From the NCBI GenBank assembly GCA_021521415.1, contig JAIQDT010000026.1:4367001-4431000 (forward strand): DNA of 64,000 nucleotides, in the 5' to 3' direction. A model generated the notes under the pieces. That model was not told the origin of the DNA. It did no database searches and saw only the letters and a program-made list of their open reading frames with translations. Made by a program: the position numbers and the translations under genes. Below, piece by piece: positions 12,869 through 23,136 of the stretch (positions within the stretch are counted from its first letter, which is position 1; the number at the start of each line of letters is the position of its first letter). This stretch comes from Bidens hawaiensis (lineage: Eukaryota; Streptophyta; Magnoliopsida; Asterales; Asteraceae).

Positions 12869-14704
12869 TTATATGCATTTCTCATCAGGGTTCTTTATAG
12901 TCATGTTTGCCAAAAATGCCATACAACCTTGGCGTAAACATTTGAACACTTTGAGATGAGACATGAGAGGTAATATCGAACCAGACTTCTCTCCTTGTAC
13001 TACAATCACCTCACCATTCGAAAAGGGAATTTTAACTGTCTTGTTGTTACACACAATCTCTGCCTTATTCTTGGTTAACCAGTCCATGCCGACAATAACA
13101 TCAAAACTTCCTAACTCTACCGGGAGTAGGTCAATAAGGAATGGGTGTTCATTAAGAATGATGGAACAGTTTTGGATTATTTGGCTGACAGTTATAGAGT
13201 TACCGTTAGCGAGTTCTATAGTATAGGGATTTGTTAGTTTACTAACTGGCATGTTACCCAAGGATACAAAATTAGTGGAAACAAAGCTTCTATCGGCACC
13301 AGTATCAAATAACACAGAAGCATATTGATCAGAAACAGTAAATGTACCTGTTACTACGTTTGGGTCTTGTCGTGCTTCTCCAGACCCGATAACGAACGCG
13401 CGTCCCCGAGACACACTTGAAGTCGATGCTTGGTTTGGTCTCGTAACTGCTCTTGGATTCAACTTGGGGCAGTTTCTTCTAATATGATCTGTACTGCCAC
13501 ATTCATAACAGGCATGGTAGGTTGTTGCGGTTGAAGTTTGTTGGATAGGTTGTTGGCGGATTGGCTGAGGTCTCGGTGGCGGTGAATGACGAGGTTGAGT
13601 TGTTTGAGTTGGTCGGCTCACAATTTCTGCACCTGCTCTACAATTAGGGGCATAATGCCCAGTTCGACCACATTTCTGGCATACCGGCAATCTACACTCT
13701 CCCACATGATGGTAATTACATCTGTCACACTTTGGCAAGGGTCCCTTATACTTGTCTTGCTTCGTATCGGATTCAGTTATAGCATAATTTCTGATTGTCG
13801 GACGTGCACGTTTGCTTGATTTTCCTCCTTGTGCTCTAGTCCCGTAGTCAGTTCGTTTCATACCCACTGATTCTCCGGTCATTCTTAATACTCTGCTTCT
13901 TACCAAGTCAAAGGTCACAATTCCGGCTTGGGTCACAACATTTTCAAATGATGTGTGCCCCATGGAGTTCACCAAACTCCTCACTTCCAGGGCTAAACCC
14001 CAAATATAACGTTCAACTCGTTCATCTTCAAGAGTTACTAACCATGGTACTAAGCGAGCCAATTCATTGAAGCGGTTAGTGTATCCCAAATTATCCGCTC
14101 CTCTCATCTCCAAACTCCAAAGTTCATGTTCTAACCTTTGAATTTCGATCCTTGGGCAGAAATGTTCTAGCATCAGTGTTTTGAGTTCAGCCCATGTCAT
14201 GCGATTCACCGTATCTTGACCTTTTATCTGCACCGTAGTGTTCCACCACATCAAAGCATGATCAGTAAAAGTAGAAGCAACATACTTGACAATGTTTTCG
14301 GGTGGACAATTGCTGATATTGAGGACATATTCAGTCTTTTCGATCCATTTAATCAGCCCGTTTGGCCCTTCAGTGCCCTTGAAATCAATCGGTTTACAGG
14401 CCATAAAGTTTTTGATCGAATATTCCCTTCGAGGGCGATTAGGGTTGTTATTGTCATTGCTTGGGTTCGGTGGGGGATTATTTGCATTGGTAGGGGTATT
14501 TGTATTAGGTGGGGGATTATTATTTGTAACTGTTTCATTGTTGGTTGGGGGAGCATTATTGATTTGTTGCTGGTTTGTTTGTATATTTACGTTTACAGCG
14601 GCAGTTACTTGTGTTACAATAAGCGGAATTACTGCCTGCATTTGCCGAGCAATCATCTCGGCTATTTCTGCCTCAGTCATAGGGTTTGCTTTCTTTGGGG
14701 TCAT
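12869..14704 (-). CDS. Family A gag-protease polyprotein (611 aa)
   Basis: Starts MTPKKANPMTEAEIAEM. Residues 50-92 are an Asn/Pro-rich linker. Residues about 95-270 are a retrotransposon gag core with ALMWWNT and EHFCPR. Residues 285-320 are basic. Two CCHC zinc knuckles follow: CQKCGRTGHYAPNC at 342-355 and CYECGSTDHIRRNC at 399-412. The aspartic protease has its active site in VLFDTGADRSFVS at about 464-476. The frame stops at a TAA at 12869-12871, after which the same frame continues into RT, so this stop is probably a mutation of a single gag-pol frame. Gag builds the cytoplasmic particle, and the protease cuts the polyprotein. The forward-strand frames at 13586-13819, 14216-14812 and 14286-14711 are shadows. 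Confidence 0.9.
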   Translation of the reverse strand: MTPKKANPMTEAEIAEMIARQMQAVIPLIVTQVTAAVNVNIQTNQQQINNAPPTNNETVTNNNPPPNTNTPTNANNPPPNPSNDNNNPNRPRREYSIKNFMACKPIDFKGTEGPNGLIKWIEKTEYVLNISNCPPENIVKYVASTFTDHALMWWNTTVQIKGQDTVNRMTWAELKTLMLEHFCPRIEIQRLEHELWSLEMRGADNLGYTNRFNELARLVPWLVTLEDERVERYIWGLALEVRSLVNSMGHTSFENVVTQAGIVTFDLVRSRVLRMTGESVGMKRTDYGTRAQGGKSSKRARPTIRNYAITESDTKQDKYKGPLPKCDRCNYHHVGECRLPVCQKCGRTGHYAPNCRAGAEIVSRPTQTTQPRHSPPPRPQPIRQQPIQQTSTATTYHACYECGSTDHIRRNCPKLNPRAVTRPNQASTSSVSRGRAFVIGSGEARQDPNVVTGTFTVSDQYASVLFDTGADRSFVSTNFVSLGNMPVSKLTNPYTIELANGNSITVSQIIQNCSIILNEHPFLIDLLPVELGSFDVIVGMDWLTKNKAEIVCNNKTVKIPFSNGEVIVVQGEKSGSILPLMSHLKVFKCLRQGCMAFLANMTIKNPDEKCI

Positions 14705-15049
14705 TCTATAATGATAAACAAATATAAGCCAATTAGTACTAATTCCAGTCTACGGTACTGTGTAATAATAATCACAATAAATGTTGTACTGGTAAACCAA
14801 ATAACATATTGACATTTCACAAATTGTTCTGTACATTGATAATAAAAGGTACATAGACTTAGCCTGATAATGGACAGTGCTTGCATGTATATATCAAAAT
14901 CTGTCACTAAGTGACTGTTAGACTTAACCCTATAAGGGTCAGTGCTTGTAATGGTGTACAAAGTTGTGCCCCATATTAACATAACATACTACTATATACA
15001 TACATGGGGTATCAAAAGATCATGTACACATAATTGTAATATTCCGCAT

Positions 15050-15811
15050 CTATCCATGCAGACGATAGGCTAACCACAAACATAAAAATAATAGCACCGT
15101 AATCACCCAGTAACAGTTCCACAGCCGAACTGTCACCCTATCCATACACCAGTGGTGGTAGGCATCTGACTGCTGCATGTTCAGTACTATCTGATGTAAC
15201 GTCGATAAGTACTGGGTCACGTCCCTCCTCTCCTGGTTAATGTTAGCTATGGCTATCGAGTGGTCTATCACACGGTCAGTCAGGACAGCCATCCAAGAGT
15301 TGTTTCCTGCGTTTGGAAGGTCAGGGCGAGGGGTAGGTATACTCAATGAACGGGAAGATGAAGTATCTGTCCTAGGGCGTGAAGGTCCTCCCCGGTCATG
15401 GATAGATCTGAATGGAATTGAGGTAGGGTCAATCGGGGTTACCCGAATACGAGCAGTCTACCGGACTCGCGCAGTAGCTGAAGTCGTCGGCGAAAGGTGT
15501 ATAGGTGGAGTGGGTAATCTGGCTACTCTAGCAGGTGAACGATACTGACTGTTAACTTCGTCTTGATCCCTGCGTGGTGACCTGGGTGGATAACTATCGC
15601 ATCTGTAACCAAATAGATCAGGCACATTCCTGGGTAGCTCTCTACAGATAACTTCTTCTTCCACCTCTTCCTCTTCTTCCTCCGGTTCCTCTTCTAGGTC
15701 CTCCTCTTCTGGATCCTCCTCTTCTGGATCCTCCTCTGATTCTTCCTCGGGATCCTCCTCTACAGATATTACCGGTTCTTCTTCCGGTACTTAGTCGTTA
15801 TTCCTTGACAT
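15050..15811 (-). CDS. Extra frame upstream of gag: acidic N-terminus, C-terminal membrane segment
   Basis: The frame runs from an ATG at 15811 to a stop at 15050-15052, about 253 codons, on the element's coding strand and in its leader between primer site and gag. Two in-frame stops break it: TAA at codon 7 (15791-15793) and TAG at 15458-15460. Residues about 8-50 are very acidic, with repeated PEEED. The middle is Arg/Pro/Ser-rich, followed by a likely helical stretch around NINQERRDVTQYLSTLHQIV. The last 20 residues contain a hydrophobic run, CYWVITVLLFLCLWLAYRL, typical of a tail-anchored membrane protein. I recognise no family. It may be an accessory or envelope-like frame or a fortuitous one. 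The region is 5' of gag and part of any genomic transcript. Confidence 0.45.
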
Positions 15812-16361
15812 GACTCTGCACAAAGGTTAGTTATAAGAATAATATCTATTGCTATTGCTAACTATTGTCCAGGAGATTAATTAATTAAACCAAATTTAAT
15901 ATTAATTATATTATAATTTAATATTAGTTTTATTAAAATTTTAATTATTATTATTATTTAAATCAATACGGAATATAAATGAATATAATATTCATAGTAA
16001 AATGTACTGTCATCAACAGTATCGTACGTACATGTATTCATACACCTTGTTCCACATAAACACGTATGAGTGTTACATATATATATACATTCCCATTACC
16101 TTTTATACACATATGTTGCCACTTTTACTTAACCACACGTTCCGCGATTTCTCCCCGAATTCCCTCGTATAAGCAAGCCTGTTATTATGTTCTGGACCAC
16201 AATAACTCACTTGCCCTACAAGTTCATCCCGACATCATTCAGTATATAATATTAATTTATTATTTAATTATTTCCCAGAGTTAATCGAGCCTACGGTTAT
16301 ATTTTAAGTACCCTAAGGGATAACCTAATCCTTTATAACCAATGGCACTGATACCAACTTC
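15812..16361 (-). other. 5' leader of family A element with primer-binding site
   Basis: Noncoding and AT-rich. On the element strand the sequence just inside the 5' LTR reads AGTTGGTATCAGTGCCA (reverse of 16343-16359), a match to the 3' end of initiator Met-tRNA. The forward frame at 16066-16284 has no support. Confidence 0.8.
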
Positions 16362-17182
16362 TGTCACACCCCGACTAGCACAATGCGGAAGCGTAAAACG
16401 GGAATGTAACAGACACCTCTGGTATCAACACATTGTTTATAAAGAAACATTACAAACTAATTTTCAATATATTACATTTCTTTGTTCTATCATTGTTTTA
16501 CAGTCTAGGTGGTACAAACAAAACTAATTCGTTAACTAAACGTTCTTACTACTAACACCCTTGCTTCTATTCACATAGCATCAACCACACACTTCAGGCA
16601 AGTAACAGATCACCAAATTACTCTGATTTAGGTACACCTGAAAAGCAGTTTAAAACGGGTCAACTACTAGAGTTGGTGAGTTTCACGAGTTTCAAGAAAC
16701 AGTAATGAGTATTCACAAGTTAACACTTGTAATCATGAAATAAGTACGTATGTATGTAAATGATGTAATTATGCTAAGCTACAGTAAAGCCTTGATTGTA
16801 TGTGCTGCGTGCATCCATTTCCCACGCTCAATCAATCACTGTGGCCCCTTTCCGCCCACAACATGCCCCGGTAGCTATGTATAACACTACATAGCCTGTT
16901 TGTATATATATGGTCATGTGCAAACGGCGCTATGTGACACGGCAACCAGGCCGATTCCGTTTGGGTTTGTCAAACCAATAGTACTATTCACAAGCCATCG
17001 GCTCGAAGTTAATCACTGTGATCGTGGGGACTTTCGTGTGTTAGCACTTAGATAATTCACATCAATACATGTTTCAGGTATGTATATGTAATCAAACATG
17101 CCTTTCACCCCAAAAGTTCGTAAAACAGTTTTAAAGTGGGGTCATGAAAGTCACGGTTTAGTAGATATTCAGTACTGTATCG
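16362..17182 (-). mobile_element. 5' LTR of family A element, PBS-proximal part
   Basis: It starts TGTCACACCCCGACTAGCAC and aligns with 6995-7815 of the other LTR with only scattered changes. At about 17183, after AGTACTGTATC, it switches to family B LTR sequence. The remainder of this LTR is at 23137-23520, and about 1.8 kb between the two parts is missing. Confidence 0.88.
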
Positions 17183-17882
17183 AAGCCTACTAATATTCGA
17201 GAACTACGGACCAGACCCTTATAATATCTGTGATGTTAGGGACCAGACCCTTATAATATCTGTGATGCTAGGGACCAGACCCTTATAATATCTATGATGT
17301 TAGGGACCAGACCCTTATAATATCTGTGATGTTAGGGACCAGACCCTTATAATATCTGTGATGTTAGGGACCAGACCCTTATAATATCTGTGAGGTTATA
17401 GGGCGAAAGGTTCTTTAAAACGTAGGATTATGTGTGTAAAGAAAATATGAATGAAGGTAAGAAAGTATGAAAGTATGAATGAAAGTATGAATGAAGGTAC
17501 GAATGAAAGTATGAAAGTATGAATGAAAGTATGAATGAAAGAATATAGTTTATGTGTATTATATAGTGTAGGATTAACTAGAACTCACTCAGCGTAGCTG
17601 ACTTTTAGTATGCACGCAGGTGAGTAGGATGAGGCAGCTCGCTTGAGGAGACACGTGGCACTGAATAAGAGGCTGGCATCGAAAGACTCAAGACGTTTAA
17701 GTTTAATGTTTCGTTTATTTTGAAAGACAAAATGATGTTTTAAGACAAGACGTGTTTTGTTATGAAATGTTTTATGAAAGTTTTTATATTCCGCGAAAGT
17801 TTTAATGAACTCTAATTTGTACGAACTGTGTTTATGAGTAAATCTGACGCTAAAGTAGGGCTACCGGGTTCGGGGCCTTACA
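17183..17882 (+). mobile_element. 5' LTR remnant of truncated family B element
   Basis: Matches 26385-27098 of the solo LTR. It includes the 31-bp array (17205-17395), a GAAAGTATGAAT-rich stretch (17440-17540), the ACTCACTCAGCGTAGCTGAC block and the terminal CGGGGCCTTACA. The primer-binding site begins three bases after the end. Confidence 0.9.
17205..17395 (+). repeat. 31-bp minisatellite of family B LTR
   Basis: Six units beginning GGGACCAGACCCTTATAATA, with single-base variation such as TGATGCTA or TGATGTTA. Confidence 0.9.
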
Positions 17883-18296
17883 AGTTGGTATCAGAGCAAA
17901 GTTCGAGAGATTTAAGCATCCTACATGCTTAGAATCGAACAGAGATTGGGATTTAAGTAAGAAAGGAAAGAAGATGCCAGTTCAAGAATGCCATGTGTCG
18001 CTCAAGCAAGATCAGTAAAGGTAAAGTGTATGATTAAATGATATATGTTAATGAGAAAGAAAAGATATGTGAACGTCAGGGATAGGAATAATTGATTGTT
18101 TGATTTGACTAACTGCTTAAGTAGAACCAGCACAAGTAGACTCATAAAGGGAAGTGTATAGGACACGGAAAGTAACGTGATCAGCTAATCACAACTGGCC
18201 ACTGTTATTACCTGTTAGCCTTGCTATCCTTGTACTAAATAGTTCCTTGAGTGATGATGTTTGTGTTTTCCCTTTTAGAATAGAATCAAGTGTTAC

Positions 18297-18812
18297 GTGA
18301 GGGGATTACCACAGAGAGTCCGCATGTTAGTCAGGACAAGTAAACCTGCTACTTTCGATTCTGCTGTCGAACTCGCAGAAATGGTCTATGCAGACTTGGC
18401 TGCGGATGATGTGGTGGTGGGAGACGAGAAGAAAGAGAAGAAATGGGTCGCTCCTGCTAAACGACCCGGTACCCAGATGTGGAACCCTAAGAACAAACAG
18501 CCGAGAGTTTGGGAGAACAGGTCGTGCAAGACTTGTGGCAAGGCACACAGTGGTGAGTGTAGGTGGGGGAAGGGTTCGGATACATGCCATAAGTGTGGAA
18601 AGATGCATACTGGAGAGTGTAGAGTTGGGTCGAATGTTTGCTACAAGTGTGGGAAGGCAGGTCATTATGCTCATGAGTGCAGTTCTAAGCCTGCATGCTA
18701 CAAGTGTGGTAAGACAGGTCACCTTGCTAGAGAATGCACCGAGGGTGAAGCTGGAGGTAGTGGAAGAAAGATGCTGATCAAGCAAGGCCGAGGACTAGGG
18801 CTTACATGTTGA
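18297..18812 (+). pseudogene. Family B gag remnant with CCHC knuckles
   Basis: This frame holds only the end of gag. It starts inside the gag core (MRGLPQRVRML..., FDSAVELAEMVY), so roughly the first 200-250 residues are absent between the primer site and here. A basic stretch (KKEKKW, KRPG) is followed by four short Cys/His motifs. The last two are complete zinc knuckles, CYKCGKAGHYAHEC and CYKCGKTGHLAREC. The frame then shifts: it ends GLGLTC while protease continues in another frame from about 18806. The first two motifs (CKTCGKAHSGEC, CHKCGKMHTGEC) are shortened variants common to this lineage. Reverse-strand and frame +1 readings here are shadows. Confidence 0.8.
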
Positions 18813-20383
18813 CCCAAGAGCAAGCTAGACAGATTCCTGATGTTGTGACCGGTACGTTCTTAGTAAACGGCATTTCTGCTGCCGTATTATTTGATTCTGG
18901 TGTGAATAGAAGTTTTGTAGCTACGACATTTAGTAAACTAGCTAAAATGAAAGGCTGCCGAGTGCCTGAAACTTTTGTAGTAGAAACCGCCAGTGACACT
19001 TCGGTTAAAATAACAAAAATGGTTAAGAACTGTAAGATAGAATTGGAAGGACATGAGTTCCCGGTTACCTTGTACGTTATGACCTTGGGAGGGTTCGATG
19101 TGGTTTTGGGTATGGATTGGTTGTCTGAGTTTGAGGCTCAGATAGTATGTAAGAGTAGGATGATAAGGTTAAAGTCACTGGATGGTAGTGCGGTAACGGT
19201 TTATGGTGATAAGGAAAGTTCTGGGCTTAATGTCATTTCGACGATAAAAGCTGAGGGTTTGCTAAGGCGAGGGTGTTGTGCCTACCTGGCGTATGTCGTC
19301 AACGCTACGGCCGAGACGAAAGAAATGAAAGATGTTCCTATTGTGCGCGACTACCCAGAAGTATTCCCTGAGGATCTTCCGGGGTTGCCACCGGGGCGAG
19401 AGATAGAATTTCAGATAGATTTAATACCAGGAGCCCAACCTGTCGCAAAAGCTCCTTACCGTCTAGCACCGTCCGAGATGAAAGAATTGATGTCCCAACT
19501 GCAAGAACTCCTCGACAAAGGTTTCATAAGACCGAGTGTTTCCCCGTGGGGCGCACCAGTATTGTTCGTGAAAAAGAATGATGGAATCATGAGAATGTGC
19601 ATAGACTATCGTGAGTTGAATAAGCTTACGATAAAGAATAGATATCCTTTGCCAAGGATTGATGATCTGTTTGACCAACTGCAAGGTTCAAGTTGGTTCT
19701 CACGAATAGATCTCAGATCAGGCTACCATCAGCTGAAGGTGAAAGAGGTAGACATCCCTAAGACAGCGTTCCGAACGCGGTATGGACACTACGAGTTCCT
19801 CGTAATGTCATTCGGTCTAACAAATGCTCCTGCAGCATTTATGGACATGATGAATAGGGTGTGTCGACCGATGTTGGATAAGTCGGTTATCGTCTTCATC
19901 GATGATATATTGATTTATTCAAAGAGCGAGTCTGACCATGCTGAGCATCTGAGTGAGGTATTGGAGACTCTGAAGAAGGAGAAGTTGTATGCCAAGTTTC
20001 CGAAGTGCGCGTTCTGGTTAAGAGAAGTGCAATTTTTAGGTCACGTGGTTAGTCCGGAAGGGATCACCGTGGACCCAGCTAAGATTGAAGCGATAACGAA
20101 TTGGAAGACTCCGCTGAATCCGACTGATATACGAAGCTTCCTAGGGTTAGCTGGCTACTATAGGAGATTCATCGATGGTTTCTCCAAGATAGCCGCACCG
20201 CTGACTGGTATGACCCGAAAGTCGATAGTATTCAGTTGGGGAAAGTTTCAAGAAGAAGCCTTTGAAGAATTAAAGAAGAGACTCACGCAAGCTCCAATCC
20301 TTGCTCTACCCGATGGTGACGAGGATTTCGTTGTTTGTGCTGATGCCTCGCATCAAGGGTTAGGTTGCGTGTTGATGCAATGA
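18806..20383 (+). pseudogene. Family B protease, reverse transcriptase and start of RNase H
   Basis: The 525-residue frame begins in the gag-protease junction. The protease active site reads [12 protein letters not shown] at about residues 28-39, where many relatives have DSGA. The linker has [15 protein letters not shown] blocks are [49 protein letters not shown] and the catalytic [10 protein letters not shown]. RNase H starts with [22 protein letters not shown] at 20381-20383 then replaces a codon that is Arg-like in relatives (CGA to TGA would be a simple C-to-T change). The same frame goes on after the stop. Confidence 0.88.
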
Positions 20384-22159
20384 GGGAAGGTGATAGCTTA
20401 CGCGTCTAGACAATTGAAGGTCCATGAGAGTACTTACCCGACGCATGATTTGGAGTTAGCAGTTGTAGTGCATGCTCATAAAATATGGAGGCATTATCTG
20501 TACGGTACTAAGTGTACTATTTATACAGATCATAAGAGTTTAAAGTACTTCTTCGAGCAGAAAGAATTGAACATGAGGCAGAGAAGATGGTTGGAGTTGA
20601 TTAAGGATTACGACTGTGAGATTAAGTATTACCCCGGTAAAGCTAACGTGGTCGCTGATGCGTTAAGTCGTAAGAATGAGGAAGTCCTTGCAACAGTGAT
20701 GTCATACAAGTTGATCATGAACCCAAGTCTTTTTGATGAAATCATCAAAGTGCAGACAGAAGTGTTAGTAGATGAAGGGTTAGTAAAGAAAGAAAGGATT
20801 TATGGCCAGCAAGATGAGTTTATGGAAAACACTCATGGAGTTAAGACTAGGTTCGACCGTATGTGGATCCCACTCCATGGTGATCTTAGAAGTCGAATCT
20901 TAGATGAAGCTCATAAGTCAAGGTACTCAATCCATCCTGGAGCTACAAAGATGTACCAAGACTTGAAAAGAGATTTCTTGTGGCCAGGAATGAAGAATGA
21001 TGTAGTGGATTATGTTAGTAAGTGCTTAACTTGCTTACAACTCAAAGCCGAGCACAAAAAGCCCTATGGGAAGATGCAACCGCTAGAGATACCTGAGTGG
21101 AAATGGGAACACATCACCATGGATTTCATAACTAAGCTACCTCGTACAGCTAAGCAACATGATACCATCTGGGTGATTGTGGACCGTTTGACCAAGAGTG
21201 CTCACTTTCTACCCATACGAGAGGCCATCTCGTCAGAAACGTTAGCAAGCTTGTTCATCAAAGAAGTTGTAACCAAGCATGGAGTACCGTTATCGATCGT
21301 GTCTGATAGAGATACACGGTTTACTTAGAGGTTCTGGAAGAAATTCCATGAAGCTATGGGGACGAGGTTGAACATCGGTACGGCGTATCATCCTCAAACC
21401 GATGGACAGTCTGAAAGGACGATCCAAACCCTTGAGGATATGCTACGTGCTTGTGTTTTAGATTTTGGTGGAAGTTGGGATGATCATCTGCATCTGGCAG
21501 AGTTCTCCTATAACAACAGTTACCATTCAAGTATTGGTATGCCACCGTTCGAGATGCTTTACGGTAGACGATGTAGAACCCCGGTGTGTTGGGGTGAGAT
21601 TGGTCAGAAAGAAATGGGAAGCCTAGAAGTGGTTCAAGAAACGTCTTCAAGGTTCGATCAGATCAAAGCAAGAATGAAAGCCGCTCAAGACAGACAAAAG
21701 TCTTATGCAGATAAGCGGCGACGACCAATTGAGTTTAACGTTGGCCAAAATGTGATGCTTAAAGTCTCGCCTTGGAAAGGAATTATCCGTTTTAGAAAGA
21801 GAAGGAAGTTGAGTCCGAGGTAAATTGGACCGTTCAAGATTGTAGACCGTGTGGGTGAAGTAGCTTATAAACTGGATTTACCCGATGAGTTAGAAGGAAT
21901 TCATTCAACCTTTTATGTTTCCCATCTGAGGAAGTGTCTAGCTGATGACACGTCTCACGTGCCATTGATGGACATTGAGGTTGATGAACAATTGAACTAC
22001 ATCGAGCAACCGATAGAGATCGTTGATCGCAAGGAGAAGCAGCTTCGTTACAAGATTATACCTTTGGTAAAAGTGATATGGAAACACCGCAAGGGATCAG
22101 ATGCTACTTGGGAAGCCGAGGATGAGATGCGCAAGTTTTACCCTAGTTTGTTTATGTAA
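20384..22159 (+). pseudogene. Family B RNase H end, integrase and chromodomain
   Basis: Same frame as the RT, with Met at 20390. It is broken by TAG at 21326-21328 (after SDRDTRFT) and TAA at 21821-21823 (after KLSPR). RNase H shows HDLELAVV and [11 protein letters not shown]. Integrase shows [10 protein letters not shown] and CLTCLQLK for zinc binding. Its core shows [15 protein letters not shown] and [11 protein letters not shown]. The C-terminus has KVIWKHRKGSDATWEAEDEM...YPSLF, a chromodomain pattern. All catalytic acidic residues remain, so the damage is limited to the two stops and the one at 20381. The frame ends just before the purine tract. Confidence 0.88.
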
Positions 22160-22354
22160 TAGTTAGGTTTCGGGGACGAAACCTCTTTAAGGAGGTGAGA
22201 CTTGTAACATCCTTAAATTTTAAGGTTGAATAAAGAAAGTTATGTTTAGTGATTTCGCGTTATTGATTATTTAATATCGAGTAAGGAGCGGATCATGGAC
22301 TTAGATTAATTAAGATGGGTTAAATGTGAATGGGCCTTAGGTCCATGGGCTTAA

Positions 22355-22370
22355 GGGATATAAATATCCC
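22355..22370 (+). promoter_or_regulatory. TATA region of family B LTR
   Basis: GGGATATAAATATCCC is a TATAAATA box set in a perfect 7-bp inverted repeat with a 2-base centre. It is followed 20-80 bases later by a C/T/A-rich stretch (CATTCCATCTTATTCTC) that fits a start region. The same block is at 25128-25143, one base altered at 50518-50533, and reversed near 4600. A promoter role is inferred. Confidence 0.6.
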
Positions 22371-22689
22371 CTAAACCATAAAACATCACTCATTCCATCT
22401 TATTCTCTAACACTTCAAAACACACCCACACCACTCACACCGCCGGCGGCCGAGGGAAAGGAACAAGCGTGATCCGAGAGAGAGTGAGCGATTAGTTGTG
22501 ATTAAACAAGTTAAACGAGATCCAAACAAGCACAAAAAGGTATGATTCTTGATATTTGAAGTTTATAGATCCAAGCTTTATAGTGTTTATACGACCGAAA
22601 ACGGTTGGGGAGCGTAGTGGGTGATGTCGAACCATAACAAGGGTGTTAAAATCGCCAAAATGCTTGATGAAAACCAAACCCGCGGCTGA

Positions 22690-22995
22690 ACTGGGCAACT
22701 TCGCCTGCGACTGGGCAACTTCGCCTTCAAAGCGATAACTTCGCCTTCAAAGCGATAACTTCGCCTTCAAAGCTTAACTTCGCTTACGGCCAAGTTCGCC
22801 TAACTGGTAACTTCGCCTAAAGCTAAGTTCGCCTAAGGATTAACTTCGCCTAAAGCTAAGTTCGCCTAAGGATTAACTTCGCCTAATGCTAAGTTCGCCT
22901 AAGGATTAACTTCGTCTAAAGCTAAGTTCGCCTAAGGATTAACTTCGCCTAAAGCTAAGTTCGCCTAAGGTTTAACTTCGCCTAAAGTCAAGTTC
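22690..22995 (+). repeat. AAGTTCGCC minisatellite of family B LTR
   Basis: Alternating AACTTCGCCTAAAGC and TAAGTTCGCCTAAGGATT units, about nine in all. Sister LTRs have other copy numbers. Confidence 0.9.
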
Positions 22996-23136
22996 GATTA
23001 GAAAATAAATTAAAAACCTAATGAAAAATGTGTTAAGACAGTTAATGGAAATAAAATTTTTCCAGGTCAGCTCGAACCCAGCCAGGGGCTCTGCCCCTTG
23101 GACCCTGCTAGGGGCTGCCGCCCATAGACCCCGCTG

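Larger units (their letters stand above)
17183..23136 (+). mobile_element. Truncated family B Ty3/Gypsy element inside the A LTR
   Basis: It has a partial 5' LTR, a Met-tRNA primer site (TGGTATCAGAGC, 17886-17897), partial gag, protease-RT-RNaseH-integrase-chromodomain, a purine tract (about 22188-22202) and a partial 3' LTR. Both LTRs are cut on their outer side. Compared with the solo LTR at 24976-27098, the 5' copy lacks about the first 1.4 kb and the 3' copy about the last 1.2 kb. So it has no target duplication of its own and cannot be a simple insertion. The coding part has one frameshift and three stops. Confidence 0.88.
22203..23136 (+). mobile_element. 3' LTR remnant of truncated family B element
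   Basis: Starts TGTAACATCC right after a purine tract (AAGGAGGTGAGACT) and matches 24976-25872 closely. It contains a promoter-like TATA stretch at 22355-22370 and the AAGTTCGCC minisatellite (22690-22995). It ends at GACCCCGCTG, where family A LTR sequence resumes. The outer 1.2 kb is lost. The reverse-strand frame at 22492-22698 recurs in the sister LTR and is not a gene. Confidence 0.9.

Noticed and set aside
14216..14812. 198-codon forward-strand frame
   Set aside because: It lies opposite the gag start of the A element and has no domain; it is an antisense shadow.
17205..17395. Regular 31-bp repeats resembling a CRISPR array
   Set aside because: Units abut with no unique spacers, recur in several LTRs, and the context is a plant retrotransposon.
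17886..17897. Met-tRNA gene fragment
   Set aside because: Only about a dozen bases match, right after an LTR end; this is a primer-binding site. The same holds for 16344, 29159, 39143, 46110 and 47582.
18276..18300. Possible intron end (TTTTCCCTTTTAG) before the family B gag remnant
   Set aside because: No matching donor or upstream exon with gag sequence was found; an internal deletion explains the missing gag start better.
22492..22698. 68-codon reverse frame present twice (22492 and 25265)
   Set aside because: Conservation is explained by LTR identity; it is antisense to the LTR leader and has no known domain.
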